Origin: Dyadobacter luteus
GTDB taxonomy: Bacteria; Bacteroidota; Bacteroidia; Cytophagales; Spirosomataceae
DNA: 64,000 bases
NCBI RefSeq assembly: GCF_003383615.1
Contig: NZ_QNUL01000007.1
Span: 165,445 to 229,444, forward strand
Reading direction: 5' to 3'
Both the position numbers and the translations under genes were made by a program. Shown here one piece after another: positions 1 to 9,146 of this stretch. The notes under the pieces were generated by a model, which saw only the letters and a program-made list of their open reading frames with translations, had not been told where the DNA came from and made no database searches. Every line of letters begins with the position of its first letter. Positions within the stretch are counted from its first letter, which is position 1.

Positions 1-1465
1 TTCTCCAGTTATCCTCCAATACCCTGTTACCCCATATTCTCCGAAACTCAATCTTTCCCTGATTAATCATGGCAGGGTCATACAATTCCCATCTTCTCTG
101 ACTCAGATCCAAAACCGGTCCGTTGCCAGGTTGGCCATTGGTATTGGCAGCCGCAGCAGCTTTCATTTTTTTCTCCTCTTCTACCCTTTTCTTCTCATTT
201 GCTGCTATAATATCATCAATCTTATTGTCCAGAGCTGCCGGATTCATAGCTGCCAGTTTCTGCAAGCTGTCCTCCCTACTTACAATCGTAAACTCGTTCA
301 CGAAGTTGTCCAGAGCGCGTTTTCTTTCCGCCACCAATTTATATTCAGGAGCTTCTCTCGGTAAAATTGAGAGGGCGCTATCGTAATACATTTTAGATAA
401 ATCGAACTTCTCCAGTGACTCATAATTGATACGGGCCAACTGCAGGAATGTATAGGCTTTCTGTGTTTTATTTGAGCCTGCGTTGGCAGCTGCTGATTTT
501 TGAAGATACTCTACCGCCTGCGGCAAGTTGTTCTTGTGCTCTGCAAGAAGCCCCATCGTGAAGTACAATCTGTCCAACAGATCCAAATTCTTTCTGTCAT
601 TGAGCATCTTTTCAAATCCTACGGAAGAAAGGTCCACCTTCGGATCCAGAATTACCTTGTTCTGAAGAGAATTCATGGAAGCATAAAATCCCAGATCGTA
701 GTCAGGTTTATTCTTCGATACTGCTTTATAATGTTTGTTGGCTAGTGCATACTGACCCAACTTGTCGTACATCTGCGCGGCAGCAAAATGCAAACGAGCT
801 GTTTCAATGGACTTTTTCAAAAGAGGGAAAGTTTCTTCCAGAATAGCCACTGATGTCAGATACTCCTCATTTTGCTGGTGCAGATATGCCTTAGTAAGAT
901 AGAAATCCCGGGTGGTGCTCTTCGATAATGGTTGCTGACTCAGGTATTCAGCTACACCTAATGCATTCGAAAAATCCTTTCTTGAAATATAAGCTTTCAT
1001 TAACACCACCATGGCGTCGTTCTTGTCCTTCTCGTCTTTACCATTGGCATATACATAACGCAATGCTTCCAGACCATCGGCCCATTGTCCCAGATACAAC
1101 CTTGCCTTTCCAAGAATGATATAGCTGTTGTCCACCCACTTACTATTCTGGTGTTTTTCTGCAACTATAGATGTTTTCTTTATAGCATTCTCCAACTGAG
1201 GCTTTGCCGGAAGAGCAAGTATAGAATCAAGAGGTATGAGGATAGGCAGTATTTGATTGTAATTTTCTTTATATGCTTTTTTAATAGCGAATTCAGCCTC
1301 TTTCAAGTCCTGATCTGCCATGAAATAAGCATTGTATCTGGCAGAAAAATTGTGAGCACCCACAGCTGCAGGCCTGGTGCTGTACTGCGAACATGCCGCA
1401 ATTACATACACGAACAGAAGGCAACAGATGAATTTGCTCGAACCAGATATTAATTTTCTTATCAC
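1..1465 (-). CDS. porW: T9SS-associated TPR lipoprotein, PorW/SprE-like (partial)
   Basis: The minus frame is open from a GTG at 1465 to the left edge, so the C-terminus is missing. Translation begins MIRKLISGSSKF and has a lipoprotein signal with lipobox VIAAC (Cys about residue 26). A helical, TPR-like region follows (YNAYFMADQDLKEAEFAI, then ILGKARLYLGQW). The last visible residues read FRRIWGNRVLEDNWR, which I recognise as the signature segment of the gliding/T9SS lipoprotein family SprE/PorW. PorW links outer-membrane T9SS parts to the inner-membrane motor in Porphyromonas and Flavobacterium. A TAnnTTTG box lies at 1504-1511. It is divergent from the atp operon; I recall porW/sprE being near atp genes in other Bacteroidota. 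The family call rests on remembered motifs. Confidence 0.75.
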   Translation of the reverse strand, partial: MIRKLISGSSKFICCLLFVYVIAACSQYSTRPAAVGAHNFSARYNAYFMADQDLKEAEFAIKKAYKENYNQILPILIPLDSILALPAKPQLENAIKKTSIVAEKHQNSKWVDNSYIILGKARLYLGQWADGLEALRYVYANGKDEKDKNDAMVVLMKAYISRKDFSNALGVAEYLSQQPLSKSTTRDFYLTKAYLHQQNEEYLTSVAILEETFPLLKKSIETARLHFAAAQMYDKLGQYALANKHYKAVSKNKPDYDLGFYASMNSLQNKVILDPKVDLSSVGFEKMLNDRKNLDLLDRLYFTMGLLAEHKNNLPQAVEYLQKSAAANAGSNKTQKAYTFLQLARINYESLEKFDLSKMYYDSALSILPREAPEYKLVAERKRALDNFVNEFTIVSREDSLQKLAAMNPAALDNKIDDIIAANEKKRVEEEKKMKAAAAANTNGQPGNGPVLDLSQRRWELYDPAMINQGKIEFRRIWGNRVLEDNWR

Positions 1466-1503
1466 AAACAGTTATTTTAAGGGGTGATTTGATGGGTTTT
1501 GCG

Positions 1504-1511
1504 CAAAAGTA
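1504..1511 (-). promoter_or_regulatory. Bacteroidota -7 promoter box for the porW-like gene
   Basis: Minus-strand TACTTTTG matches the Bacteroidota -7 consensus TAnnTTTG exactly and sits 38 bases before the GTG at 1465. No convincing -33 TTG at the usual spacing was found. Confidence 0.45.
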
Positions 1512-1598
1512 AAACGCTGTTTCGGACAATTACGTATCGAAGATAATGCCATTTATAAAATTTGAATCAATTTTGCACTGAAAATCCCATGACGCAAT

Positions 1599-1844
1599 AT
1601 GGCTACTCCACAGAAAGAACCGCAAAATGAGTCCTCCGGTAAAAATGTTTCCAGCTTGGTAAGGTACTCAGGAATGGCCATGCAAATGCTGGGAACGATT
1701 CTCGTTTTCACCTACGCAGGCTACAAGCTGGACGAATGGCAGCAGAACAAAATACCTGTCTGGACACTCATTTTGTCACTGATATCGATCGCAGCGTCAC
1801 TTTATTTATTAATCACCGGAATTTCGCGTACCGGCAAACAGTAA
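1599..1844 (+). CDS. atpZ: AtpZ/AtpI-type ATP synthase accessory protein
   Basis: This 81-residue protein has a polar N-terminus and two membrane helices at about residues 24-42 and 54-74, with the family-like segment GTILVFTYAGYKLDEW between them. AtpZ/AtpI proteins help assemble the c-ring or carry Mg2+/Ca2+ for F-type ATP synthase. It is the first gene of the atp operon, 15 bases ahead of another small membrane protein. The ATG at 1599 fits the family length. No Shine-Dalgarno sequence is seen, which is normal for the phylum. Confidence 0.8.
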   Translation: MATPQKEPQNESSGKNVSSLVRYSGMAMQMLGTILVFTYAGYKLDEWQQNKIPVWTLILSLISIAASLYLLITGISRTGKQ

Positions 1845-1859
1845 CCTATTCTTTAACTC

Positions 1860-2219
1860 ATGCTACGCAGCATCCTTGCTACACTGATATTAGGAATTGT
1901 ACTATTCCTTGCTCCTTACATAGGACTTGATTCCTACCTGCATCCGTACATCTGGTACATCCTTGCATTCTTTCTGGGCATATCTTTTTTGATTCACCGC
2001 CTGATGGAATTTGGCTTACAAAACAACAAAGAGAAATTTGTCAGTTTTTACATTTCAACCATCGTAGCCAAGCTGATTCTGAGCCTTATTTTTATTGGCA
2101 TATTTTTATACAAAGGGCTAAGTGATTCATTTCTATTTGTTATCAACTTTTTTGCACTCTATTTATTTTATACATGCTTTGAAATATATGGTTTGTATCG
2201 TAACTTGCGCCGCGATTGA
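1860..2219 (+). CDS. Small four-helix membrane protein of the atp operon
   Basis: This 119-residue hydrophobic protein has about four membrane helices (near residues 3-20, 28-46, 65-85 and 90-110) and a short basic C-terminus. It lies between atpZ and atpB in the same orientation with short gaps (15 and 24 bases), so it is probably co-transcribed. That position is often held by AtpI-like proteins in Bacteroidota, but the sequence itself shows no diagnostic motif I can name. A role in F0 assembly is inferred from position only. Confidence 0.65.
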   Translation: MLRSILATLILGIVLFLAPYIGLDSYLHPYIWYILAFFLGISFLIHRLMEFGLQNNKEKFVSFYISTIVAKLILSLIFIGIFLYKGLSDSFLFVINFFALYLFYTCFEIYGLYRNLRRD

Positions 2220-2243
2220 CAAAGCATAGTATTTCAAGCATTT

Positions 2244-3338
2244 ATGTATAAGCATTTCAGACTGTTATTAACCACTGCCCTTGTTGCGGCAACTTGCTTT
2301 TTTTCTGCTCCGGCAAACGCCGATGATCATGCACAACACGAGCCTAAAAAGGTAGTGGAAGGCATCAACGACGCAGAGCACAAAATTGAACATAATCTGG
2401 AAGAGTCAGAAAAAGAGTTCAACATTGGCGAGATGATTATGCACCACATTGCAGACTCACACGAATGGGAGTTTACACATGGTGTAGTATTGCCGCTTCC
2501 GGTAATTCTTTATTCCGAAGACAGAGGTCTTGAAGTATTCTCTTCAGCCAATTTTCACAACGATCACCACGAATACAACGGATACCACCTGGTACACGGA
2601 GATTCAGAGCAAATCGTTCCTGTTGATGAATCACGTGTGATCTACGATTTTTCCATCACGAAAAACGTGGCATCCATGCTGATCAGCGCAGTGCTTCTTA
2701 TTCTGATCTTTACAAGTGTTGCAAAGTCATACAAAAGAGGAAAAGGAAAAGCGCCTAAAGGATTCCAGTCCGCAATGGAAGTGATCATTCTTTTCATCCG
2801 TGATGAAGTAGTGAAACCTAACGTAGGTCCTAAATATGAAAGATATTTACCTTACCTGCTGACTCTGTTCTTCTTTATCCTGATTAACAACATCATGGGT
2901 CTGCTTCCAGGCTCGGCTAACCTTACAGGTAATATCGCAGTGACAATGACGCTGGCAGTGTTGACATTCATCGTTGTTCACCTGAGAGCTAACGGACACT
3001 ACTATAAGCACCTTGTTAAGCCTGACGGTGTACCGATTCCTTTATTGCTGATCATGATCCCGGTTGAGATCGTAGGTGTGTTCATGAAGCCTTTCTCTCT
3101 GATGGTTCGTTTGTTCGCAAACATCACAGCTGGTCACATCATTCTTTTAAGTCTTTTTGGTCTGATCTTTATATTCCAAAGCTTTATGATTGCTCCGGTA
3201 ATCTCGGTTTTCGCCCTGTTCCTTAACTTCATTGAGATCATGGTTGCGTTTATCCAGGCTTTCATCTTTACCCTTTTGTCGTCTATGTACATCGGAAGTG
3301 CTATTCAGGAGCACAGCCATGCTGACCACGGACACTGA
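2244..3338 (+). CDS. atpB: F0F1 ATP synthase subunit a
   Basis: Subunit a forms the proton half-channels next to the c-ring. The 364-residue protein carries the helix segment PFSLMVRLFANITAGHI with the essential arginine at about residue 289, and five to six membrane helices from residue 140 on. It is longer than the roughly 270-residue E. coli protein because of an N-terminal extension: a signal-peptide-like stretch (residues 5-26) and a periplasmic, His- and acid-rich region (27-130). That extension is usual for Bacteroidota. It is followed by atpE in the same operon. Confidence 0.96.
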   Translation: MYKHFRLLLTTALVAATCFFSAPANADDHAQHEPKKVVEGINDAEHKIEHNLEESEKEFNIGEMIMHHIADSHEWEFTHGVVLPLPVILYSEDRGLEVFSSANFHNDHHEYNGYHLVHGDSEQIVPVDESRVIYDFSITKNVASMLISAVLLILIFTSVAKSYKRGKGKAPKGFQSAMEVIILFIRDEVVKPNVGPKYERYLPYLLTLFFFILINNIMGLLPGSANLTGNIAVTMTLAVLTFIVVHLRANGHYYKHLVKPDGVPIPLLLIMIPVEIVGVFMKPFSLMVRLFANITAGHIILLSLFGLIFIFQSFMIAPVISVFALFLNFIEIMVAFIQAFIFTLLSSMYIGSAIQEHSHADHGH

Positions 3339-3373
3339 TTTTGTATCTCTTTTTTATTAACTATATATTTTAA

Positions 3374-3649
<276 letters not shown>

Positions 3650-3726
3650 CAAAGGCTTTGCAAGAAAACGGTCATCCGTTTTCACTTTCTGTTTGTACTA
3701 GACTACAGAATGGCACAAAAAATTTA

Positions 3727-3756
3727 CCGTGGGAGCAATAGGCTTCCACGGCTTTT
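3727..3756 (+). promoter_or_regulatory. RNA hairpin between atpE and atpF
   Basis: CCGTGGGAGC (3727-3736) pairs with GCTTCCACGG (3742-3751), ten pairs with one G-U and a five-base loop, followed by CTTTTAATAA. It looks like a leaky terminator or an mRNA-stabilising hairpin 3' of the c-subunit gene. The subunit needed in the most copies sits directly upstream. Confidence 0.6.
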
Positions 3757-3829
3757 AATAACAAAAGAGGTCAATAATTATTCTGGCAGCAGTTGCCTTA
3801 CATTTTACCACTAAAACTCATTTAATACT

Positions 3830-4324
3830 ATGTCATTGCTTACTCCTAACCCAGGCCTTATTTTCTGGATGCTGGTGGTATTTTTGCTGGTTGTTTTTAT
3901 CCTGGCGAAATTTGCATGGAAGCCAATTCTGAATGGTTTGAAAGAACGTGAAAACGAAATTCAGGGTGCACTTGATCTTGCAGAAAGAACAAAGGCGGAA
4001 ATGGTTCAATTAAAGTCTGACAACGAAAAACTTATTGCTGAAGCTAATGCAGTAAGAGATCGTATACTTCGTGACGCTAAAGCTGCGGCTGACCGCACTA
4101 TTCAGGAGTCAAAAGATGTAGCTTCTGTTGAAGCGCAGAAAATCATCGAAAGTGCACGTGAAACGATCCGTCAGGAGCAACAGGTTGCAGTTTCTAAAAT
4201 CCGTAAGGAAGTTGCTACGCTTTCACTGGAAATCGCTGAGAAGGTATTGCAACGCGAATTGAAAGACAAAGAAGCTCAGCAGTCATTGATTTCTGAACTT
4301 GCAGCTTCTGCGCGCCTGAACTAA
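3830..4324 (+). CDS. atpF: F0F1 ATP synthase subunit b
   Basis: This 164-residue protein has one N-terminal membrane helix (about residues 10-28) followed by the family segment FAWKPILNGLKERENEIQGA and a long charged helix. It forms the peripheral stalk that holds F1 static against F0. Length and architecture match the usual roughly 160-residue subunit b. It sits between atpE and atpH, its standard place. Confidence 0.95.
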   Translation: MSLLTPNPGLIFWMLVVFLLVVFILAKFAWKPILNGLKERENEIQGALDLAERTKAEMVQLKSDNEKLIAEANAVRDRILRDAKAAADRTIQESKDVASVEAQKIIESARETIRQEQQVAVSKIRKEVATLSLEIAEKVLQRELKDKEAQQSLISELAASARLN

Positions 4325-4374
4325 TTTTTCTCATTGAGGCCGATAAACCTCATTTTCAATAAAATTCAATTACT

Positions 4375-4911
4375 ATGTCTGTTAGTATAGTTGCAGCCAG
4401 ATACGCAAAATCGCTGATTGAACTTGCAAAGGAGAAAAATGTTTTGGAAGCAGTATTTGAGGACATGAAATTGTTCAAAGATACAGCAGACAATAACCGC
4501 GGACTAATGCTTGCATTGAAAAGCCCTGTAGTACGCCACGAAAAGAAACTTGGCATTCTTAAGTCGCTTTTCGAAAACCGTGTTCATGAAGTGTCTTTTG
4601 CTATATTTAATATCATTACCCGTAAGAATCGTGAAGCAATTATCGATTCAATCGCGGAAGAGTTTATCATAGCATACAATAAATTAAAAGGAATTCAAAA
4701 GGCTACCGTGGTAACTCCGGTACCTCTTACTGACGAACTTCGTTCTCAATTCAGCAAAATCGTTGCTTCTGCTACTGGCAGTACCATTGAGCTGGAAGAG
4801 AAACTGGACGAAAATCTGATCGGAGGCTATATACTTCGTGTAAATGACCGCCAGATTGACGCGTCTATAAAAAGTAAACTCAACGAGTTGAAACTTCAGC
4901 TTGCTGATTAA
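4375..4911 (+). CDS. atpH: F0F1 ATP synthase subunit delta
   Basis: This 178-residue protein begins VSIVAARYAKSLIELAKEKN, the typical N-terminal helix of delta/OSCP, and ends with the conserved pattern LDENLIGGYILRVNDRQIDAS-. Delta joins subunit b to the top of F1. It is the last gene of this operon: 25 bases after its stop codon a strong terminator hairpin begins, and atpA/atpG do not follow as they do in most bacteria. Confidence 0.94.
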   Translation: MSVSIVAARYAKSLIELAKEKNVLEAVFEDMKLFKDTADNNRGLMLALKSPVVRHEKKLGILKSLFENRVHEVSFAIFNIITRKNREAIIDSIAEEFIIAYNKLKGIQKATVVTPVPLTDELRSQFSKIVASATGSTIELEEKLDENLIGGYILRVNDRQIDASIKSKLNELKLQLAD

Positions 4912-4935
4912 TTTTTTTTATCTGCATAATGTGGA

Positions 4936-4970
4936 AAGACCCGGCTGCAATGCGGCCGGGTCTTCTTTTT
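4936..4970. terminator. Intrinsic terminator after atpH
   Basis: AAGACCCGGC (4936-4945) pairs perfectly with GCCGGGTCTT (4955-4964), with a nine-base loop, then CTTTTTT. It ends the atp operon. The convergent gene stops at 4988, so the hairpin may also serve the minus strand, although the T-run there is weaker. Confidence 0.85.
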
Positions 4971-4987
4971 TACAGCATTTTTCAGAA

Positions 4988-5875
4988 CTAAACCTTCAGC
5001 GCTTTTACGTTCTTAAAGCTTGTCGCAATCGCATCAAACACAGGGCGCTTAGACACATCCTGTTCTACGAAGAAATTGGTAAGCCCCGCCAGTTTTCTCT
5101 GGGCAAATATCCTTTTAAAGTCGATAGAACCCGTTCCTACCTCAGCAAAAGACTGATCGCCTTTGTCCATATCCTTTACGTGCCACATTGGGAAACGACC
5201 AGGGTACTGTTTGAAAAGATCTACCGGATCAAGACCTGCTTTTGCAACCCAATACAAGTCAAGTTCAAGTTTCACTAGTGCAGGATCAGTTTTTCCCGCG
5301 ATATAGTCGTAAGGAAGTTCGTCATTCAATTTCTGAAACTCGAAATCGTGGTTGTGGTAAGCAAACTGCAACCCAGCTTTCTTGGCTACCTCTCCTGCTT
5401 TGTTGAAAAGATCAACATACTTTTTGTAATCCTCGATAGACTTTCTCTCGCCGGGAGTAAGATATGCACAAACAACATATTTGTGACCCAATTCTGCGGC
5501 ATCATCTACGGCTTTCTCCCATCCGTTGGACAAGCTTCCCTGATAGCCTGAGTTTTGAACACCTGCACCGTAGTGACCACTCACCGGATTCAACTTATAC
5601 TTTGCCAATAAAGCTTTCAGCTCCTTCGCAGTTTTACCAAAGAACTTACCTTCGCTGTATCCAAACAATTCAACTTCTTTATATCCGATCGCAGCCACTT
5701 TCTGCAATGTACCTTCAAGATCTTTGCTTATAGCGTCACGTAATGTATAAAGCTGTAATCCTACATTAGAGGTCTTCTGAACCTCGAAATCAAAACGGGA
5801 CAACATTGGAGTCACCAACGCAAATGCGCTGGCTTTGATAAATGATTTCCGGGAAATCTTTTCGTCAACGTTCAT
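4988..5875 (-). CDS. Sugar phosphate isomerase/epimerase-like TIM-barrel protein, exported
   Basis: This 295-residue protein resembles the xylose isomerase-like TIM-barrel superfamily (AP_endonuc_2). Supporting segments are NVGLQLYTLRDAI, YKEVELFGY, QFAYHNHDFEF, KLELDLYWV and MWHVKDMDKG, the last being a typical metal-site strand. The N-terminus SRKSFIKASAFALV resembles a Tat-type signal with RK in place of RR, so export is likely. Such proteins act on sugars or sugar derivatives in Bacteroidota carbohydrate pathways. The substrate cannot be read from sequence. It may be co-transcribed with the esterase gene 33 bases upstream. Confidence 0.8.
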   Translation of the reverse strand: MNVDEKISRKSFIKASAFALVTPMLSRFDFEVQKTSNVGLQLYTLRDAISKDLEGTLQKVAAIGYKEVELFGYSEGKFFGKTAKELKALLAKYKLNPVSGHYGAGVQNSGYQGSLSNGWEKAVDDAAELGHKYVVCAYLTPGERKSIEDYKKYVDLFNKAGEVAKKAGLQFAYHNHDFEFQKLNDELPYDYIAGKTDPALVKLELDLYWVAKAGLDPVDLFKQYPGRFPMWHVKDMDKGDQSFAEVGTGSIDFKRIFAQRKLAGLTNFFVEQDVSKRPVFDAIATSFKNVKALKV

Positions 5876-5908
5876 TGTATATAAAATAAAAGTAATTAAT
5901 AGATGTGC

Positions 5909-7606
5909 TTATTCAGTGATTGTCACTGCACCACTCGCCGCGACCGCCTCCCGCAATTTGCCGGTAAGTTTCCAGAGATCAGACAAATAGCCTTCCGCTA
6001 CTACGTTATCGCTCTTGCCCTTGTATAAAATCAAATCCTTATATGAGTTTAGTTTCCTATGAGCTACCGGAACAAAAGGCAAACCCCTATCTTCAGAGCC
6101 TTCCCACCAGGGCAATCCGGAATTGACCGCTACATAACGTCCGTTAACCGGAAATACGTATAGCAGACCAAAGTCCTTTGCAGACTCTTTCAAATGGACA
6201 GGAAGACTGGAGGCGTATTGCGCTACTACAGAATTCGTTTCTTTGGTTCCGAACAGGATCAGATTAGAACTTTCTATATCTGACTTACGCAGTTCTTTAT
6301 CGGATACAACTCTCGGGAAAAACATCATTCTCCCTAAAAACGGGCCACGATACTGGGCCCAATCTGCCGCTTTTGTAGCAATGGCAATCCTCTTTGCCAG
6401 CTCTTCAGCAGATGGGGCATCCTTCGTCCCATACACATATACATGGCGGGAAGAGAATGCATCGAAAATAGGACCTTCTGCACCTTTTCTCTTAGTCAAC
6501 TGAGTACTGGTATTTAACGGAAGTTTTTTTAAACTCCATTTATTATCAACTTTTTCCAGCGCAATTGTACTGTCTGCCTTTGTATTCAATATTGTTCCGT
6601 CCGCATCTATTTTAAAGCTTGTACCTGACTTAAAACGAGGATGATCCTTTAAATTGAATGTAACTGCGTTAAGATTTTTGCTTTTGAAAACCAACGAATT
6701 TTCTTTACCTAACTGAGCATCAATATCCGCCAGACTACCCTGTTCTATTTTATCGAATGTTATCCAAAATGCCTTGTTGTACTTATACTGTTTGCTCACA
6801 AAGCGCACTTTCGCAGGAAAAGGATCACGTACTGCCGGACCAAACCATTCGAAAATAAACTGGTTGTCGTAAGCATTAACCCAGCTGTCATGTTTGACAT
6901 TAGCAAACTCCTTATAGAATACTTCAACACCCATATCCTGCAAGTCTGATACCCACTTTCGGGTTCCTTCTACAGGTACCACCGGATCTGCATCACCATG
7001 GAAAAAATGTACAGGAAAATTCAATGCATTAGGAGCAAGGTCTTTTGTTCCTGCCGGCGGAGCCGGACATACCGGTGCAATGGCCGCCCAGATATCTGGT
7101 CTGGTTAGTCCGATCCACAGTGTACCGCCCCCTCCCATTGAGAGACCCGTCAGATAGATACGGTTTTCATCAATACTGAATCTTTTTTTAACATCGTCAA
7201 GCACATCATAAACATCCTGCTCAGGTACGCCCTGGTAGCCTGCTGTTCCTCTTGCCAGAGGTGAAGCTACAATGTAATCCACATCGTCCCAGGCGGGAAA
7301 ATATCTGCTCGCTTCCACGTCCATTTCGTCTTCTGCATTACTCTTTCCAAAGACACGCCGCAATGCAAGACGGTGATTGGAGCCTGCGCCGTGCAACATC
7401 ATCACCAACGGATATTTTTTTGCGGGGTCATAATTCTTTGGAAGGTATAAACCATAGGGTTGTTCCGTGTCGTCAACATCGGAAAAGAAAGTGAGCACCT
7501 GTGGCCCGGATGGTAACTTTTGTGACCTGGCAGGATGAGAAATCACAAAAAGCAGGCAAATAACAGTGAAAATGTAACCTATTCCGGAATTTGTTTGCAT
7601 TACCAT
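5909..7606 (-). CDS. Secreted alpha/beta-hydrolase, esterase/PHB-depolymerase type
   Basis: This protein of about 565 residues has a signal peptide (cleavage near PARSQ) and an alpha/beta-hydrolase domain over residues 35-260: oxyanion segment VMMLHGAGSN, nucleophile elbow GLSMGGGG (Ser near 156), Asp in GDADPVVP and His in NVKHDSW. The remaining 300 residues are not recognised. Similar proteins are annotated as phospholipases, carboxylesterases or LpqC-like depolymerases. The in-frame TTG at 7612 is an alternative start; I prefer the ATG at 7606 (7600 is also possible) because both leave an intact signal peptide. Confidence 0.75.
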   Translation of the reverse strand: MVMQTNSGIGYIFTVICLLFVISHPARSQKLPSGPQVLTFFSDVDDTEQPYGLYLPKNYDPAKKYPLVMMLHGAGSNHRLALRRVFGKSNAEDEMDVEASRYFPAWDDVDYIVASPLARGTAGYQGVPEQDVYDVLDDVKKRFSIDENRIYLTGLSMGGGGTLWIGLTRPDIWAAIAPVCPAPPAGTKDLAPNALNFPVHFFHGDADPVVPVEGTRKWVSDLQDMGVEVFYKEFANVKHDSWVNAYDNQFIFEWFGPAVRDPFPAKVRFVSKQYKYNKAFWITFDKIEQGSLADIDAQLGKENSLVFKSKNLNAVTFNLKDHPRFKSGTSFKIDADGTILNTKADSTIALEKVDNKWSLKKLPLNTSTQLTKRKGAEGPIFDAFSSRHVYVYGTKDAPSAEELAKRIAIATKAADWAQYRGPFLGRMMFFPRVVSDKELRKSDIESSNLILFGTKETNSVVAQYASSLPVHLKESAKDFGLLYVFPVNGRYVAVNSGLPWWEGSEDRGLPFVPVAHRKLNSYKDLILYKGKSDNVVAEGYLSDLWKLTGKLREAVAASGAVTITE

Positions 7607-7694
7607 TGTCAAATATGATGTAGCTCTAAATTTAGGATAAATCCTCCATAGATTCGGACATTAGCGGTATCAAAATATATTTTTTATACAATAA

Positions 7695-7725
7695 GAACAA
7701 AAAAAGACCCGGCGCAAACCGGGTC
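7695..7725 (-). terminator. Terminator of the DUF937-OmpA gene
   Basis: On the minus strand GACCCGG pairs with CCGGGTC over a six-base loop (7706-7725) and is followed by TTTTTTT. It lies 25 bases past the stop codon at 7751. Confidence 0.85.
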
Positions 7726-7750
7726 CTCATGGCTAACAAATCAACAGGAT

Positions 7751-9001
7751 TTACTTCTTTGTAACTCTTACAGCAATTCTACGGTTCTGAGCCCTTCCCT
7801 CTTCGGTATCGTTGCTTGCTACAGGATGTTCCGGACCATATCCCTCTGCATCCAATCTTTCCGTAGCTACACCTTCCGATACAATTGCAGCCTTAACGGC
7901 ATCCGCTCTTTCCTGAGATAACTTTTTATTGATTGCCGCTGTCCCGGTGTTATCTGTATAACCTCCTATTTTCAGAGAGGCAGCTGGAAATGCTTTCAAT
8001 ATCTCAGCAATATTCTTTGTCTGTTCGAGCGACTCTGCACTCAATTTATTACTTCCAGTCTCAAATGTGATCCGATCGAAATTAAACCAGGTTGTTTTGT
8101 CAACCAACTTATCTTTGTCTTCAATAAAAGTTACAAGTTTGTTCTCGATACCAAACTCCGGTATATTCAACTCTACACCATTAGGCAACTTTCTTTTAAA
8201 GAAACTACCAAGGACTTCCAGACCGTCTTTGATTTTTCCCGCCGTGGAATCAACTAAATCTGAAACTGCAACCGTTGCTGAATCCAAAGCCGCGCCGGTT
8301 CCATTAACTACAACCGTTTCATCCTTTTTGCAGGTTTTCAGTATCCATAACAAACCTAATATCGCCAATATAACAATCAGCCAGATCGGCCAGGACGATT
8401 TCTTTTTCTCCTCATATTCATGTTTAACATGTGTCTCTTCCGAACCTTTAAAATCTCCCAAATCTTTAAAATTAAGCAGACTACTGAACCCGGCTGGCAA
8501 AGCAGCCAGCACCGCATTTTTCTGCCCCATCAAATGGGAAGTAAGTCCCGACAAGCCATAGCCGGATGATTTTACGTCACTCCCAATAATACTCAAAATC
8601 AAAGGCGCAACTATACCGATCAGTGAATTGGAAGACGATTGTTTTAAACCGGTATCCTCGGAAATTTTGGCAGATAATCCAGGTAGTGTACCTTCAAAAA
8701 ACACAGGTAACAACTTCTTTCCGGCAGCCAATATTTGCTGAAACTTATCGCCATTGCTTAATATGTCTGGTAAGTTAGACAGCAGGTTATTTTCTTCGTA
8801 ACCTCTTACAACTTCGAGTACCTCACCTGCTCCGCGGGTAGTAGAAGCTTTTTGCATAACGGCCCCTAAGACTGATGGCAGAATGGCATTCAAACCATGT
8901 TGTACAGCAGAAGGCTCTTCATTCAGCTGGCCCGCTAGTTTTCCTACGTTTGAAGTGTTTAGATAACTCTTGGCTAACTCAAGAATATTGATAGTTGACA
9001 T
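7751..9001 (-). CDS. DUF937 - transmembrane - OmpA fusion protein
   Basis: I place the start at the ATG at 9001 (MSTINILELAKSYL), because DUF937 proteins begin with such a helix; a longer frame reaches 9052. Order in the 416 residues: DUF937 domain (about 1-170), one membrane helix (203-222, WPIWLIVILAILGLLWIL), a linker, and an OmpA C-terminal peptidoglycan-binding domain (306-416) with TDNTG (D350) and NRR (R407) for the diaminopimelate site. OmpA domains anchor to the cell wall, so the C-terminus should be periplasmic and the DUF937 half cytoplasmic. DUF937 has no established function that I know of. Confidence 0.8.
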   Translation of the reverse strand: MSTINILELAKSYLNTSNVGKLAGQLNEEPSAVQHGLNAILPSVLGAVMQKASTTRGAGEVLEVVRGYEENNLLSNLPDILSNGDKFQQILAAGKKLLPVFFEGTLPGLSAKISEDTGLKQSSSNSLIGIVAPLILSIIGSDVKSSGYGLSGLTSHLMGQKNAVLAALPAGFSSLLNFKDLGDFKGSEETHVKHEYEEKKKSSWPIWLIVILAILGLLWILKTCKKDETVVVNGTGAALDSATVAVSDLVDSTAGKIKDGLEVLGSFFKRKLPNGVELNIPEFGIENKLVTFIEDKDKLVDKTTWFNFDRITFETGSNKLSAESLEQTKNIAEILKAFPAASLKIGGYTDNTGTAAINKKLSQERADAVKAAIVSEGVATERLDAEGYGPEHPVASNDTEEGRAQNRRIAVRVTKK

Positions 9002-9090
9002 AAAAGTGGTGTGTTTGATGTACAGTGAATAAAATCCCCAATGAGACGCCAACCTACCTGGAAGTCACACAAATTCTCAAATAATATGTA

Positions 9091-9122
9091 CAAAAACAGG
9101 GCAGATCTTTCGACCTGCCCTG
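9091..9122 (-). terminator. Terminator of clpC
   Basis: CAGGGCAG (9097-9104) and CTGCCCTG (9115-9122) pair perfectly. On the minus strand the hairpin is followed by TTTTTG. It begins 25 bases past the clpC stop. Confidence 0.8.
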
Positions 9123-9146
9123 CAGCATTATAATTTATCTGAAAAG

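Noticed and set aside
1293..1529. 78-codon minus-strand frame with many Cys
   Set aside because: It is out of frame with the PorW-like gene, whose lipoprotein signal and downstream motifs lie in the other minus frame starting at 1465.
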